64,000 nt of DNA, taken from positions 2,381,501 through 2,445,500 of the forward strand of contig NZ_UGNV01000001.1 of NCBI RefSeq assembly GCF_900452395.1. The letters run 5' to 3'. The notes below the pieces were generated by a model, which searched no databases, was not told the DNA's origin, and saw nothing but the letters and a program-made list of their open reading frames with translations. Shown piece by piece: positions 37,283-47,088 of this stretch. The position numbers and the translations under genes were made by a program. Position 1 is the first letter of the stretch, and each line of letters begins with the position of its first letter. The DNA is from Legionella beliardensis (GTDB lineage: Bacteria; Pseudomonadota; Gammaproteobacteria; Legionellales; Legionellaceae).

Positions 37283-38188
37283 ATGAACTACCCTCAACAC
37301 GTTACAATCGTTGAAGTCGGTCCACGCGATGGATTGCAAAATGAGCTGTCGTTTGTCGCGACTGAAACTAAAATTGCCTTAATCAATCAATTAAGCCAAA
37401 CCGGTTTAAAGTACATTGAAGCCACTAGTTTTGTCTCAGCAAAAGCAATCCCGCAATTTGTTGACAGTGAGGTCGTTTTTAAATCGATTAATAAACCAGA
37501 AACAGTTTGTTTTTCAACACTCGTGCCTAATGAGCGAGGCATGCTAAAAGCGCTTAGCCTAGGTGTAAAAGAAGTAGCAGTCTTTACAGCCGCCAGTGAA
37601 ACATTTAATCAACGTAATATAAACTGTACGATTGCTGAAAGTATTGCGCGCTTTAAACCGGTCTTTGATTTAGCCAAAGCAAATGATATCTCAGTTAGAG
37701 CTTATATTTCATGCGCGTTAGGTTGTCCTTATGAGGGTGAAATTAAGCCAGCTCAAGTGGCTCACGTCGCCTGGCAATTATTTAATTTAGGTGCTAGCGA
37801 AATTTGTCTCGGTGATACCATTGGTGTAGGAACACCTAAGCAAACGAAAGCATTAATTCACAGTCTTTTAGATACTTTCCCTGCCTCACAATTAGCCATG
37901 CATTTTCACGATACTTATGGTCAGGCAATTGCTAATATTGTTGCTTCATTAGATTGCGGTATTTATCGATTTGACAGCTCTGTGGCAGGCTTAGGGGGCT
38001 GCCCTTATGCACAAGGGGCTACGGGTAATGTAGCTACTGAAGATATACTTTATTTAATGCATGGCTTAGGCATTGACACGGGTATTGATATTTTCAAAGT
38101 TGTCGCTGCTGGCGATATGATTTGCAAAGCACTAAATCGCAAAAATCAGTCTAAAGTAGCTAACGCACTTTTAGCCAATCAATGCTAA
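37283..38188 (+). CDS. liuE: Hydroxymethylglutaryl-CoA lyase
   Basis: A 301-residue TIM-barrel lyase that cleaves HMG-CoA into acetyl-CoA and acetoacetate, the last step specific to leucine. The start VEVGPRDGLQNE, the metal-binding LAMHFHDTYGQAIANI and the catalytic-cysteine loop VAGLGGCPYAQGATGNVATED are all present. Length agrees with bacterial enzymes (about 300). Last gene of the cluster; its product acetoacetate can be activated by the synthetase at 42768. Confidence 0.95.
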   Translation: MNYPQHVTIVEVGPRDGLQNELSFVATETKIALINQLSQTGLKYIEATSFVSAKAIPQFVDSEVVFKSINKPETVCFSTLVPNERGMLKALSLGVKEVAVFTAASETFNQRNINCTIAESIARFKPVFDLAKANDISVRAYISCALGCPYEGEIKPAQVAHVAWQLFNLGASEICLGDTIGVGTPKQTKALIHSLLDTFPASQLAMHFHDTYGQAIANIVASLDCGIYRFDSSVAGLGGCPYAQGATGNVATEDILYLMHGLGIDTGIDIFKVVAAGDMICKALNRKNQSKVANALLANQC

Positions 38189-38578
38189 ACGAGCATTATC
38201 TCGTAAAAAGCACAGAATTTACACAATTCTCATGTTAAAAAAGAGCAGTTTGCTATAAGATATCCTTATCTATTATATTACAAAATGAACTTATCCTGTA
38301 AAATACCTATTATTTATACCCATTCAGCTTGAAAGAGATATATACCTCTCGCTACTGAAACGATAGGTTTTCATACGCTATTTTTTTAAAAAATTAGATA
38401 ATAGCAACCCAACCTATCGCTTCAGTGGTAAGAGGTATATAAGATCTAGGTTAAACAGGTTAGCTCAATATCAATGAATCCAACGTATACTAACATACTG
38501 TGCAACTAAAACATGGTGAACTTTCGGTAGAAAGTACCTGATCTTCTTGAATAATCATCAACTTGGCGAGACAAACAC
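38189..38578. other. 390-bp intergenic region with long inverted repeat
   Basis: No gene visible. The centre is filled by the 103-bp inverted repeat at 38338-38440. The last 130 bp before aguB contain no evident promoter elements by eye. Confidence 0.5.
38338..38440. repeat. Long inverted repeat upstream of aguB
   Basis: The left arm ATATACCTCTCGCTACTGAA and on to CGATAGG pairs with CCTATCGCTTCAGTGGTAAG and on to AGGTATAT, with few mismatches over nearly 30 bp. The interior (ACGCTATTTTTTT against AAAAAATTAGATAATAGC) can also partly pair. It could be a MITE, or an RNA hairpin in the leader of the putrescine operon. No other copy was seen in the window. Confidence 0.75.
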
Positions 38579-39442
38579 ATGGTTACACGTAATAAATTAG
38601 TCATTGGGTTAGTGCAGGAGCGTTGGTACAATGACCCCAATATACATCAAGAAAAATTAGCAGCAGGTATTATGGCTGCTGCAAAGCAAGGCGCTCAGGT
38701 TGTCTGCTTACAAGAGCTAACCCTTTCCCCTTATTTTTGCACTCGTCCAGATGTCGATTGTCAGCCATTTATGGAAGATATTCATACAGGTCCCACTGCT
38801 CGTTTCGTGGGTAACATGGCAAAAACAGCTCAAGTGGTGATTACAGCATCACTTTTTGAAAAAGCTGGGTTTAATACGGCTGTCGCTTTTAACCAACAGG
38901 GTGAAATTGCTGCCATCACGCGCAAACAGCATATCCCTTCGGGCGAAAAATACCATGAAGACTATTATTTTAAACCAGGCGATTCTAATTACCCTGTCCA
39001 TGATTTAGCTGGGCATCGCTTTGGCCTACCAACTTGTTATGATCAATGGTTTCCAGAACTATCACGCATTTACGGCTTAAAAGGGGCTGAACTCTTAGTT
39101 TACCCAACGGCTATTGGCGCTGAACCAACAGCACCAGGATTTGATAGTCAACCACTGTGGCAAAAAGTTATGATTGCGCAAGGGATTATGGCAAATTGTT
39201 TTATGGTAGCTGTTAATCGTATTGGGACTGAAGAAGGACTTGAATTTTATGGCAGTAGCTTTATTAGCAATCCTCTGGGTGAAATCCTAGTGCAAGCACC
39301 ACGACATGAGCCGGCTGTATTAGTCGCTGAGCTTGACATGAGTATACGGTCGCTTTGGAGCAGGTTATTTCCATTCGCAAGCCAGCGCCAGCCAGAAACT
39401 TATCAAGAATTACTTAAAATCCAAGCAGGAATTGCCTCATGA
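38579..39442 (+). CDS. aguB: N-carbamoylputrescine amidase
   Basis: A 287-residue nitrilase-superfamily hydrolase that converts N-carbamoylputrescine to putrescine, CO2 and ammonia. The catalytic triad is E46 (LQELTLSPYF), K124 (PSGEKYHEDYYFKPG) and C153 (LPTCYDQWFPE). The spacing and surrounding sequence match AguB closely. It overlaps speA by 4 bp. The ATG follows a weak purine stretch. First gene of a three-gene arginine-to-putrescine operon. Confidence 0.95.
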   Translation: MVTRNKLVIGLVQERWYNDPNIHQEKLAAGIMAAAKQGAQVVCLQELTLSPYFCTRPDVDCQPFMEDIHTGPTARFVGNMAKTAQVVITASLFEKAGFNTAVAFNQQGEIAAITRKQHIPSGEKYHEDYYFKPGDSNYPVHDLAGHRFGLPTCYDQWFPELSRIYGLKGAELLVYPTAIGAEPTAPGFDSQPLWQKVMIAQGIMANCFMVAVNRIGTEEGLEFYGSSFISNPLGEILVQAPRHEPAVLVAELDMSIRSLWSRLFPFASQRQPETYQELLKIQAGIAS

Positions 39443-41331
39443 CTGACAATTTAACTGAATTTAATTCCTATAATATTGCTCATTGGGGCGAAGGTTATTT
39501 TTCTATTAACCCATTAGGCAATATCGAAATCCATAAAAATTCGACCCAGCAAGGTGTGGAGTTAACAGCTATTGTTAAAGCGGCTAACCGCGCTGGCTTA
39601 AAACTACCCTTACTTATTCGCTTTATTGATATTCTGCATGACCGCGTTCTGAAGATTTATGAGGCCTTTACCCAAGTGATTGCTGATAACAATTACCAAG
39701 GTCATTATCAATTAGTCTATCCTATTAAAGTTAATCAAGAACAGTGTGTTGTACGGGAATTATTAAAAGCGCCTGCGCATGCAATTGGCCTTGAAGCCGG
39801 CAGTAAACCTGAGTTAATGGCTGCTATTGGTATGTTAGATAAACGTAGCTCAACAATTGTTTGTAATGGCTATAAAGATAGCTCTTATATACGCACCGCC
39901 TTAATCGCACAGCAAATGGGCCATGAAATATTTATTATTATTGAAAAGCGTTCTGAATTAGATATTATTCTTAAAGAATCAGCAAGACTTAAGATAAAAC
40001 CTAATTTAGGTGTACGTATTCGCTTAACGACTAAGAGTGCAGGCAAATGGGAAAACACCGGTGGCGCTAAATCAAAGTTTGGTTTAAATGCTGAGCAAGT
40101 ACTCGACTTAGTGATGCGCCTTAAAGAGAATAATGCCCTAGATTGCTTACGTCTTATGCATTGCCATTTAGGTTCGCAAGTAGCTAATATTCATGACATT
40201 CGTTTTTGTATGCAAGAAGTGGCTCGTAATTATGTTGAGTTACGCCGTTTGCAAGCACCTATTCAAACGATTGACGTGGGCGGTGGCTTAGGTATTGATT
40301 ATGAAGGCACTCGTACCAGTACTGATTGTTCTATGAACTATAGTCTTAATGAATACGCAACAAATATTATTTTAGCAATTCGCCATGTTTGCGAAGAAGC
40401 AGAAATGCCTGAACCTAATTTAATTTCTGAATCAGGCCGTGCTCTAACAGCGCATCATGCCGTATTGGTCACTAATATTACTGATGTTGAAGTCATCAAA
40501 AAAACAAATGAACTGCCTTTTATTGGCCCTGATGATTCCCATGTAATTCAAGATATTTGGGATACTTATCAGTCCCTGTCCGATCATAAGCCAAGCGAAC
40601 TTTATCATTATGCGCTTCACTCACTTGAAGAAGCCCACTCTATGTTCAAACATGGCGTCATTACGTTAGAAGAAAAAGCCAAAGTTGAGCGGCTGTTTAC
40701 CATTATTTGTTGTGAAGTCCAACGGAAATTGGATGAAAAAACACTAGGCGATCGCGAGTTAATGAATATTATTAATGAGCGAATGGCAGCTAAGATTTTT
40801 TGTAATTTATCTTTTTTCCAATCCTTACCTGATGCATGGGCAATTGATCAAATTTTTCCAGTAGCCCCTATTTCCCATCTAAATGAACCAGTAAGAATAC
40901 CAAGTATTTTACAAGATTTAACTTGTGACTCTGATGGTACAATTAAGCATTACCCTGGGCAGTTTTCTATAGAATCAACGCTGATGTTACCTCATTTTAA
41001 TCCAGATAATCCTTATGCAATTGCTTTCTTTTTAGTCGGAGCTTATCAGGAAATTTTAGGTAATTTACATAATTTATTTGGCGATACTAACTCTTTGGAT
41101 GTTAATTTAAAAGAAGATGGGCAATTTGAAATTAATGATTTAGTCAGTGGCGATACGGTAACTAATGTTCTAAGTTATGCGCATTATGACACCAAAAAAC
41201 TATTACTCTCTTACGAGAAACAGCTGATTAGTTCTGAACTTCCGCAGGAAACAATTCAGGGGTACTTAGATGAGTTACGTAGTATTTTTTCACAATTAAC
41301 TTATCTTAATGGCAATCAAAGCTTTTCGTAA
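39439..41331 (+). CDS. speA: Biosynthetic arginine decarboxylase
   Basis: A 630-residue PLP enzyme of the alanine racemase-fold (fold III) type, making agmatine from arginine. K97 in YPIKVNQ is the PLP lysine. Other family marks are RIRLTTKSAGKWENTGGAKS, MHCHLGSQVANI, DVGGGLGIDYEG and LISESGRALTAHHA. The length is that of the long biosynthetic SpeA (about 630-660). It overlaps aguB by 4 bp and is followed by aguA after 20 bp, so the three steps from arginine to putrescine are encoded together. Confidence 0.96.
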   Translation: MTDNLTEFNSYNIAHWGEGYFSINPLGNIEIHKNSTQQGVELTAIVKAANRAGLKLPLLIRFIDILHDRVLKIYEAFTQVIADNNYQGHYQLVYPIKVNQEQCVVRELLKAPAHAIGLEAGSKPELMAAIGMLDKRSSTIVCNGYKDSSYIRTALIAQQMGHEIFIIIEKRSELDIILKESARLKIKPNLGVRIRLTTKSAGKWENTGGAKSKFGLNAEQVLDLVMRLKENNALDCLRLMHCHLGSQVANIHDIRFCMQEVARNYVELRRLQAPIQTIDVGGGLGIDYEGTRTSTDCSMNYSLNEYATNIILAIRHVCEEAEMPEPNLISESGRALTAHHAVLVTNITDVEVIKKTNELPFIGPDDSHVIQDIWDTYQSLSDHKPSELYHYALHSLEEAHSMFKHGVITLEEKAKVERLFTIICCEVQRKLDEKTLGDRELMNIINERMAAKIFCNLSFFQSLPDAWAIDQIFPVAPISHLNEPVRIPSILQDLTCDSDGTIKHYPGQFSIESTLMLPHFNPDNPYAIAFFLVGAYQEILGNLHNLFGDTNSLDVNLKEDGQFEINDLVSGDTVTNVLSYAHYDTKKLLLSYEKQLISSELPQETIQGYLDELRSIFSQLTYLNGNQSFS

Positions 41332-41351
41332 ATAAATTTTAGAGAATCAAT

Positions 41352-42383
41352 ATGATTACACCAAAACAACAAGGCTTTAAAATGCCTGCAGAATGGTATC
41401 CACATGCGGCTTGCTGGATGGCTTGGCCATGCCATCTTGAAACATGGGAAGCCATTGGTCTTGAAAAGGCACGGATAGCTTACAGTCGAGTAGCAAAAGC
41501 AATTGCTGAGTTTGAACCCGTTATTATGTTAGTTAATCCTGGCGATGAAGAGAGTGCTCAACGTTTATGTGACAATACCATTCAAATTCAATCATTGCCT
41601 TTAAATGATTCCTGGACACGTGACACAGGCTCTACTTTTTTATTAAATCAGCAAAAAGAATTAGCCGGCGTTGATTGGATTCATAATGCTTGGGGCGGTA
41701 ATTACCTTGACTGTGCGCTAGACGACCAAATTGCTGCTACTATTATTCAAACCACACAAGCGCGTTACTTTAAAGCACCTTTAGTTATGGAAGGTGGCTC
41801 GTTTCATGTTGATGGTGAGGGCACTGTACTGACGACTCGTGAGTGCTTACTTAACCCTAATCGCAATCCTAATTTGTCGCAAGAAGAGATTGAAAATTAT
41901 CTTCATGATTATTTAGGTACGCAAAAAGTGATTTGGCTTAATAAAGGCATTATTGGTGATGAAACAGACGGCCATATTGATGAAATTGCTTGCTTTACAG
42001 CGCCAGGTACCGTGTTATGCTTAACTACCTCTGATAAACAAGATGAGAATTATCAACGCTTGCAAGAAAATTATGACATCTTAAAAACTGCCACGGATGC
42101 AGCCGGAAGAAGCCTAGACGTTATTACAATAGAACAGCCACCAGCGACTTACATCGCCGGCGAGCGATTGACTTTGTCTTATATTAATTTTTACCTAGCT
42201 AATCAAGGCATTGTTATGCCCGCATTTGGCCATGAAAAATACGATAATGCAGCGCGTCAGCTACTACAAAAGTGCTTTCCAACCTATCGGATTAATCAAA
42301 TTGATGCATTAGAAGTATTCGTTGGAGGCGGGGGGATTCATTGTATTACGCAACAACAACCCATTAGTAGAGAAATAGTATAA
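41352..42383 (+). CDS. aguA: Agmatine deiminase
   Basis: A 343-residue enzyme of the guanidino-group modifying superfamily, turning agmatine into N-carbamoylputrescine and ammonia. The start [16 protein letters not shown] is typical. Substrate-binding segments [25 protein letters not shown] and [10 protein letters not shown] are there, and the catalytic cysteine is C331 in [13 protein letters not shown]. It completes the speA-aguA-aguB route, avoiding ornithine and arginase. A palindromic repeat follows the gene and may serve as transcript end. Confidence 0.95.
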   Translation: MITPKQQGFKMPAEWYPHAACWMAWPCHLETWEAIGLEKARIAYSRVAKAIAEFEPVIMLVNPGDEESAQRLCDNTIQIQSLPLNDSWTRDTGSTFLLNQQKELAGVDWIHNAWGGNYLDCALDDQIAATIIQTTQARYFKAPLVMEGGSFHVDGEGTVLTTRECLLNPNRNPNLSQEEIENYLHDYLGTQKVIWLNKGIIGDETDGHIDEIACFTAPGTVLCLTTSDKQDENYQRLQENYDILKTATDAAGRSLDVITIEQPPATYIAGERLTLSYINFYLANQGIVMPAFGHEKYDNAARQLLQKCFPTYRINQIDALEVFVGGGGIHCITQQQPISREIV

Positions 42384-42767
42384 TCGATTAATTATCCTTG
42401 GATACCGCGGTCAAGCCGCGGTATTTCGTTTTCTTCTTTTTAAAATACCTAAAGCACGCCAAAATAACCCGAAATACCGCGGCTTGACCGCGGTATCCAT
42501 AGGCTCTCTGCAGCTATATTAAAAGCTGTAAACAAGCGTCGTTTAGACAAGTTAATTAATTCTTTTTTTAAACTTTTATGTAATAATTATAAGAGAGGAT
42601 GTTTATGATTTCGCTATGTTGCAAAACCTAATTAGACCATAAAATTAACAAGCACTTAAATAACTTGTGTCTATTTCTTAGCGCTTCACGGTATTATCCA
42701 TCCTATTAATAGACAGCTCTACATTTTGTAAAACCACTGTATTTAATTTCATGATAAGGGATTCGTT
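42384..42767. other. 384-bp intergenic region
   Basis: The left third is a family 3 palindromic repeat (42399-42499). The rest is AT-rich and shows no gene; it should contain the promoter of the acetoacetyl-CoA synthetase gene, whose start has a good AAGGGA ribosome binding site. Confidence 0.5.
42399..42499. repeat. Palindromic repeat, family 3
   Basis: A 101-bp copy, nearly ideal: TGGATACCGCGGTCAAGCCG at the left mirrors CGGCTTGACCGCGGTATCCA at the right, with an AT-rich centre containing TTTTCTTCTTTTT. Each end is itself a short hairpin. Best-preserved copy in the window. Confidence 0.9.
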
Positions 42768-44705
42768 ATGAGTATAGTTTGGCAACCTAAATATCCTGAA
42801 GCGACCCAGATGTGGCAATTTATGCAGTTTGTAGAAAAAGCCGAGCAAACGTCATTTGCAAACTATCAAGCACTCCATCAATGGTCTATTGACCATATTG
42901 CCCGTTTTTGGGAGCTCTTGTGTCAATTTTTTGCAATTGATTTTAAGACTCCACCACAACGCATTTTAAATCACTCAGGACATATGCTTAATGCCACTTG
43001 GTTTGAGGGGGCAACCTTTAATTTTGCTGAAAAACTGCTTACTCGACGTGATAGTCACCCAGCGCTTATTAGCATTAAAGAAAATGGTGAACGAATTGTA
43101 TTAACTTACCAAGAACTTTATCAACAAGTCGCTGCTTGTGCCCAGGGTTTAAAACAAGCCGGCGTCGCGGTAGGTGATCGGGTAGCGGCAATCATGCCTA
43201 ATGTTTCTCATACGGTTATTGCTATGTTAGCGACTGCCTCATTAGGTGCCATTTGGTCTTCCTGTTCGCCTGACTTTGGTGCGCAAGCTGCGATTGATAG
43301 ATTTGGCCAAATTGAACCTAAAGTGCTCTTTGTTTGCAATGGTCATTATTATTTAGGCAAAGCTCATCAAGATCTGCCTAAGATTAAAGAAGTTAGCCAA
43401 GCATTACCCTCATTACAAAAAATCATTATTTGCCCCATTTTAACTTCTAATAACGAACAATTTAATCTTACGAATGCTTGCTTATGGGATGACTTTATTC
43501 AACAAATAACCACGTGTGAATTTCAAAATTTGCCATTTGCTCATCCTCTCTATATTTTGTTTTCTTCAGGTACAACGGGTAAACCTAAATGTATTGTTCA
43601 TGGTGCGGGTGGAACACTATTACAACATATTAAAGAACTTGGCTTACACACTGACATCACGGAAAAAGATAACTTATTTTTTTACACTACCTGTGGCTGG
43701 ATGATGTGGAATTGGATGGTTTCTGTACTTGCTTTAGGTGCCACGTTAACTCTTTATGACGGCTCGCCTACTTATCCTGACGCTTATCGGCTTTTTCAAT
43801 TAATTAATGATGAAAAGATTACGGTATTTGGTACCAGTGCCAAATTCATTTCAGCGGTTGATAAAGCGGATGCTAAGCCTAGTACCCGTTTTAAATTAGA
43901 GACATTGCGCACCATCCTTTCTACAGGCTCGCCATTACTGCCGAAAAATTATGATTTTGTTTATCAGGATATCAAAGCAGAGGTCCAATTAAGTTCTATC
44001 TCTGGTGGGACAGACATTGTTTCCTGCTTTGCTCTAGGTAATCCCCTACTGCCTATTTATAAAGGTGAATTACAATGTTTTGGCTTAGGCATGGCTGTGA
44101 ACGTGTTCGATGAACAAGGCCACCCTGTCGTTCAGGAGCGTGGTGAATTAGTCTGTACCAAACCTTTTCCATCTATGCCTATTTATTTTTGGAATGATTT
44201 TGAAAAAAAAGCTTATAAACATGCCTATTTTGAACGTTATAAAAATGTATGGGCACATGGGGATTTTGCAGAAATTACCAGACATCAAGGTTTAATTATT
44301 TATGGTCGTTCGGATGCTATTTTAAATCCAGGTGGCATAAGAATTGGTACAGCAGAGATTTATCGTCAAGTTGAAAAAATTCCACAAGTAGTCGACAGTA
44401 TTGTGATTGGGCAGGATTGGCAAGATGACATTCGTATTATTCTGTTTGTCAAATTACAAGAAGGCTTACAATTGGATGACGAGTTACAAGATTTAATTAA
44501 GCAAACAATAAAACGCAATGCTTCACCTCGTCACGTGCCCGCTAAAATTCTGCAAGTACCTGATATTCCACGCACCATGAGTGGTAAAATTGTGGAAGTT
44601 GCTGTACGCCAAATTGTTCATGGCCAAGAGATTAATAATATTCAATCCCTAGCCAATCCAGAAGCACTAGCCTATTTTAAGGATAGGTCGGAATTAACAA
44701 ATTAA
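42768..44705 (+). CDS. Acetoacetyl-CoA synthetase
   Basis: A 645-residue ANL-superfamily enzyme that activates acetoacetate to its CoA thioester with ATP. The N-terminal cap (HSGHMLNATWFEGATFNFAE) and the P-loop-like motif LFSSGTTGKPKCIVHGAGG are clear. The motif GGTDIVSCF and the C-terminal domain with NPGGIRIGTAEIYRQVE, HVPAKILQVPDIPRTMSGK complete the family. Length fits AacS (about 650). It would reactivate acetoacetate released by HMG-CoA lyase so the thiolase at 31157 can yield acetyl-CoA. Standing alone but functionally tied to the liu genes. Confidence 0.93.
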   Translation: MSIVWQPKYPEATQMWQFMQFVEKAEQTSFANYQALHQWSIDHIARFWELLCQFFAIDFKTPPQRILNHSGHMLNATWFEGATFNFAEKLLTRRDSHPALISIKENGERIVLTYQELYQQVAACAQGLKQAGVAVGDRVAAIMPNVSHTVIAMLATASLGAIWSSCSPDFGAQAAIDRFGQIEPKVLFVCNGHYYLGKAHQDLPKIKEVSQALPSLQKIIICPILTSNNEQFNLTNACLWDDFIQQITTCEFQNLPFAHPLYILFSSGTTGKPKCIVHGAGGTLLQHIKELGLHTDITEKDNLFFYTTCGWMMWNWMVSVLALGATLTLYDGSPTYPDAYRLFQLINDEKITVFGTSAKFISAVDKADAKPSTRFKLETLRTILSTGSPLLPKNYDFVYQDIKAEVQLSSISGGTDIVSCFALGNPLLPIYKGELQCFGLGMAVNVFDEQGHPVVQERGELVCTKPFPSMPIYFWNDFEKKAYKHAYFERYKNVWAHGDFAEITRHQGLIIYGRSDAILNPGGIRIGTAEIYRQVEKIPQVVDSIVIGQDWQDDIRIILFVKLQEGLQLDDELQDLIKQTIKRNASPRHVPAKILQVPDIPRTMSGKIVEVAVRQIVHGQEINNIQSLANPEALAYFKDRSELTN

Positions 44706-44837
44706 TTATTTTGAATGTGTCAGATACAATTGATTAATAAGCTTAAAAAAGGCCTTTAACCATATTAAGATTGCCTTTTAAATTTCAATGTGTATAGTAC
44801 ATGCACTTTTTGCTTATTGTGCTTTTGGCAACCTTCT

Positions 44838-45725
44838 ATGCAGTACACATTAATTATAGAGAAAGAAACTAATTTAAATCAGGCAGTTGCAGTAATAAAA
44901 GAATTAAATTCCGCAGTCAACCTATTAATCTTAAAGCATAAGCTTACCAGCCCAAATATAACAGCATTAATACAGTTTTTTGCAGCTCTTCCTAATCACA
45001 TTACCTCTTTAGATTTAAGCGAAAATTTTCTATACAATGTAAGAAGCACAGACTTAGAACTACTTCTAGCTGCTATTCCACCTAGTATAAGCTCACTTAA
45101 TTTAAGCACCAATTGCCTTGCTAGGCATGAGCACGCAAGGTTAGTACAACTCCTTGCAGCTATTCCTACTACTATTACTTCTCTTGATTTAAGCGATAAC
45201 CTTCTCCACACCTTAGAAAATTTGGTAACCTTATTAGCTACTATTTCAGCCCACATTGTGTCTCTTAATCTAAGTAAAAATCTTTTTGACCATAAGACAG
45301 GCATGGAACTAGCAAAAATATTCACAGCCATCCCTGCAACTGTTAGTAGTCTTAATTTAAGCCAAAATAATTTACATACTTTTTCAGTAGAAAAATTAGA
45401 CAAACTTAAAGACTCATTACCTCATATAAAAACAATTACGCTTAGCTATAGTGAAATTCAGGCAATGACGCCCAAGCAGCGGCAAGCGCTTAAAGCGGTG
45501 TTTACGAATATTGAGGCTGTTATTCTGGTTGATGGCCAAGGCACGATTATCTCAAATCCGCTTGCAGAGCGTTATGCTTGGGAGTTACGAAATAAACAAT
45601 ATCCACCGTCGTTGCTTAGCTGGTGTGCCTTTTATGCTGACAAAACTGCTATGGATATTGATAATAAAGTACCAATGGAAGTCAACGAGATAGTTAAACA
45701 AATTCCTATTAAACCGTTTAGTTAA
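44838..45725 (+). CDS. Leucine-rich repeat protein, candidate effector
   Basis: About 295 residues from the ATG at 44838; a GTG at 44790 would add 16 cysteine-rich residues with no better ribosome binding site. Residues about 40-195 are at least five leucine-rich repeats of some 28-32 residues, with the signature SLDLSxNxLxxxxxxxLxxLLAAIPxxI, close to eukaryotic ribonuclease-inhibitor-type repeats. The last 90 residues are unrelated and end in a polar tail. There is no signal peptide or membrane segment. Legionella encodes several leucine-rich-repeat effectors delivered by Dot/Icm; that fate here is inference. A cytoplasmic role is also possible. Confidence 0.75.
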   Translation: MQYTLIIEKETNLNQAVAVIKELNSAVNLLILKHKLTSPNITALIQFFAALPNHITSLDLSENFLYNVRSTDLELLLAAIPPSISSLNLSTNCLARHEHARLVQLLAAIPTTITSLDLSDNLLHTLENLVTLLATISAHIVSLNLSKNLFDHKTGMELAKIFTAIPATVSSLNLSQNNLHTFSVEKLDKLKDSLPHIKTITLSYSEIQAMTPKQRQALKAVFTNIEAVILVDGQGTIISNPLAERYAWELRNKQYPPSLLSWCAFYADKTAMDIDNKVPMEVNEIVKQIPIKPFS

Positions 45726-46062
45726 TTTTATGAATGTTTTTAACAACTAGTTAAAGACAAATTTGTTGATTGCGAGCCGGCTTAACAAGAATAATTATTC
45801 TACCTGGTTTTTTTTAGGGCATAATTATTGTATTATGAGGGATGCGCTGATTTGAATACTTAGCTTGCGGGCGCTCAAGAATAATTTTCTTGTAAATTCG
45901 GCTAAAGCAGGTTGCCCCTCTTTAGCATACCGCACTATTATTCAATCGTGAGTACCTATAGCGTCGCCCACTAAATTTTAGACTAAGCGTAAGTGAGCAA
46001 GCTTACAATAAATTATAACGCTTAGTGGGTAACGCTCTAGATAAGTTTATCAGGTAGGTGAG
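45726..46062. other. 337-bp region upstream of metN with inverted repeat
   Basis: No gene seen. Contains the imperfect inverted repeat at 45961-46036. I looked for a SAM riboswitch-like leader, expected for methionine genes in some bacteria, and saw none. A TAGGTGAG ribosome binding site precedes metN. Confidence 0.5.
45961..46036. repeat. Imperfect inverted repeat upstream of metN
   Basis: GCGTCGCCCACTAA pairs with CTTAGTGGGTAACGC with two mismatches, and the inside contains a second pair, TAAGCGT and ACGCTTA. The 76-bp unit could be a palindromic mobile remnant or a leader hairpin of the metNIQ transcript. Confidence 0.55.
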
Positions 46063-47088
46063 ATGATTGAATTAGTTGGCTTAAATAAATCCTTTAAACA
46101 GATTAATGCATTACAAGATATTAATTTATTTATTCAAGAAGGTGAAATTTTTGGCATTATTGGTAAAAGTGGTGCTGGTAAATCCACGTTATTGCGCGCT
46201 ATTAATTTATTAGAGCGTCCAGATTCGGGCGAAATAACTATCAATAATCAAACCATTTCTAGTTTAAGCCGCAAAGAATTACGTCAGGCTCGTCATAAAA
46301 TAGCCATGATTTTTCAACAATTTAATTTATTAAATTCTAAAACTGTTTATGAAAATATTGCTTTACCCATGCGTATTCAGGGCGTAAGCGAACAAGCTAT
46401 TGCTGAAAAAATAGACGAGCTATTACCTTTAGTTGAGCTAGATGAAAAGAAAGATGCTTACCCCTCTCAATTAAGTGGTGGCCAAAAACAACGCGTGGCC
46501 ATTGCAAGAGCGCTTAGCTACTCACCTAGTATTTTATTATGCGATGAAGCTACTTCAGCATTGGATCCTAAAACAACTGAATCAATATTACAGCTGTTAA
46601 AAAAGATTAATCAACTCTATGGCATTACTATTGTGCTGATTACCCATGAAATGGAAGTCGTTAAACGCATTTGCCATCGCCTAGCTGTTATGGAAAATGG
46701 TAAAATTATTGAAGTTGTGGCATTAGCTAATGTCTTTGATGATATAAATAGCCAAGCACGTAAAATGCTTTATGCACAATTAACACCTCAATTACCGCCA
46801 TCTTTAACTGATCACTTATTAACTGAACCAACGGATAAGCCTGTCTTGCGTCTCTTTTTTCAAGGAGAAACGGCAACAGTACCGTTTATTAGCCAAACGA
46901 GCCGAGAACTTAACTTAGATATTAATATTTTATTAGCTAATATTGACCGCATTGAGACGGTTACTTGTGGCGTATTAATTGTTGAATTATGTGCAGACAA
47001 GATGCTCTTGAATGCTTTTATTGAGCGCTGCAAGCAAGCTACTTTAACTGTGGAGATTTTAGGGTATGTCGCTGACACTATTTTATGA
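46063..47088 (+). CDS. metN: D/L-methionine ABC importer ATPase MetN
   Basis: A 341-residue ATPase with Walker [14 protein letters not shown], signature [15 protein letters not shown], Walker [14 protein letters not shown], and the C-terminal NIL domain (about 265-341) that binds methionine and shuts down transport when the cell has enough. Good TAGGTGAG ribosome binding site. It overlaps metI by 23 bp. With MetI and MetQ it forms a complete methionine importer, relevant for an intracellular organism that depends on amino acids. Confidence 0.95.
   Translation: MIELVGLNKSFKQINALQDINLFIQEGEIFGIIGKSGAGKSTLLRAINLLERPDSGEITINNQTISSLSRKELRQARHKIAMIFQQFNLLNSKTVYENIALPMRIQGVSEQAIAEKIDELLPLVELDEKKDAYPSQLSGGQKQRVAIARALSYSPSILLCDEATSALDPKTTESILQLLKKINQLYGITIVLITHEMEVVKRICHRLAVMENGKIIEVVALANVFDDINSQARKMLYAQLTPQLPPSLTDHLLTEPTDKPVLRLFFQGETATVPFISQTSRELNLDINILLANIDRIETVTCGVLIVELCADKMLLNAFIERCKQATLTVEILGYVADTIL

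Noticed and set aside
44996-45403. 135-residue open frame antisense to the leucine-rich-repeat gene
   Set aside because: A shadow of the repeats with no start signal; the sense strand gives a coherent repeat protein.
45726-46062. Possible SAM riboswitch ahead of metNIQ
   Set aside because: No recognisable SAM-I or other SAM-binding core; only a nested inverted repeat is seen.
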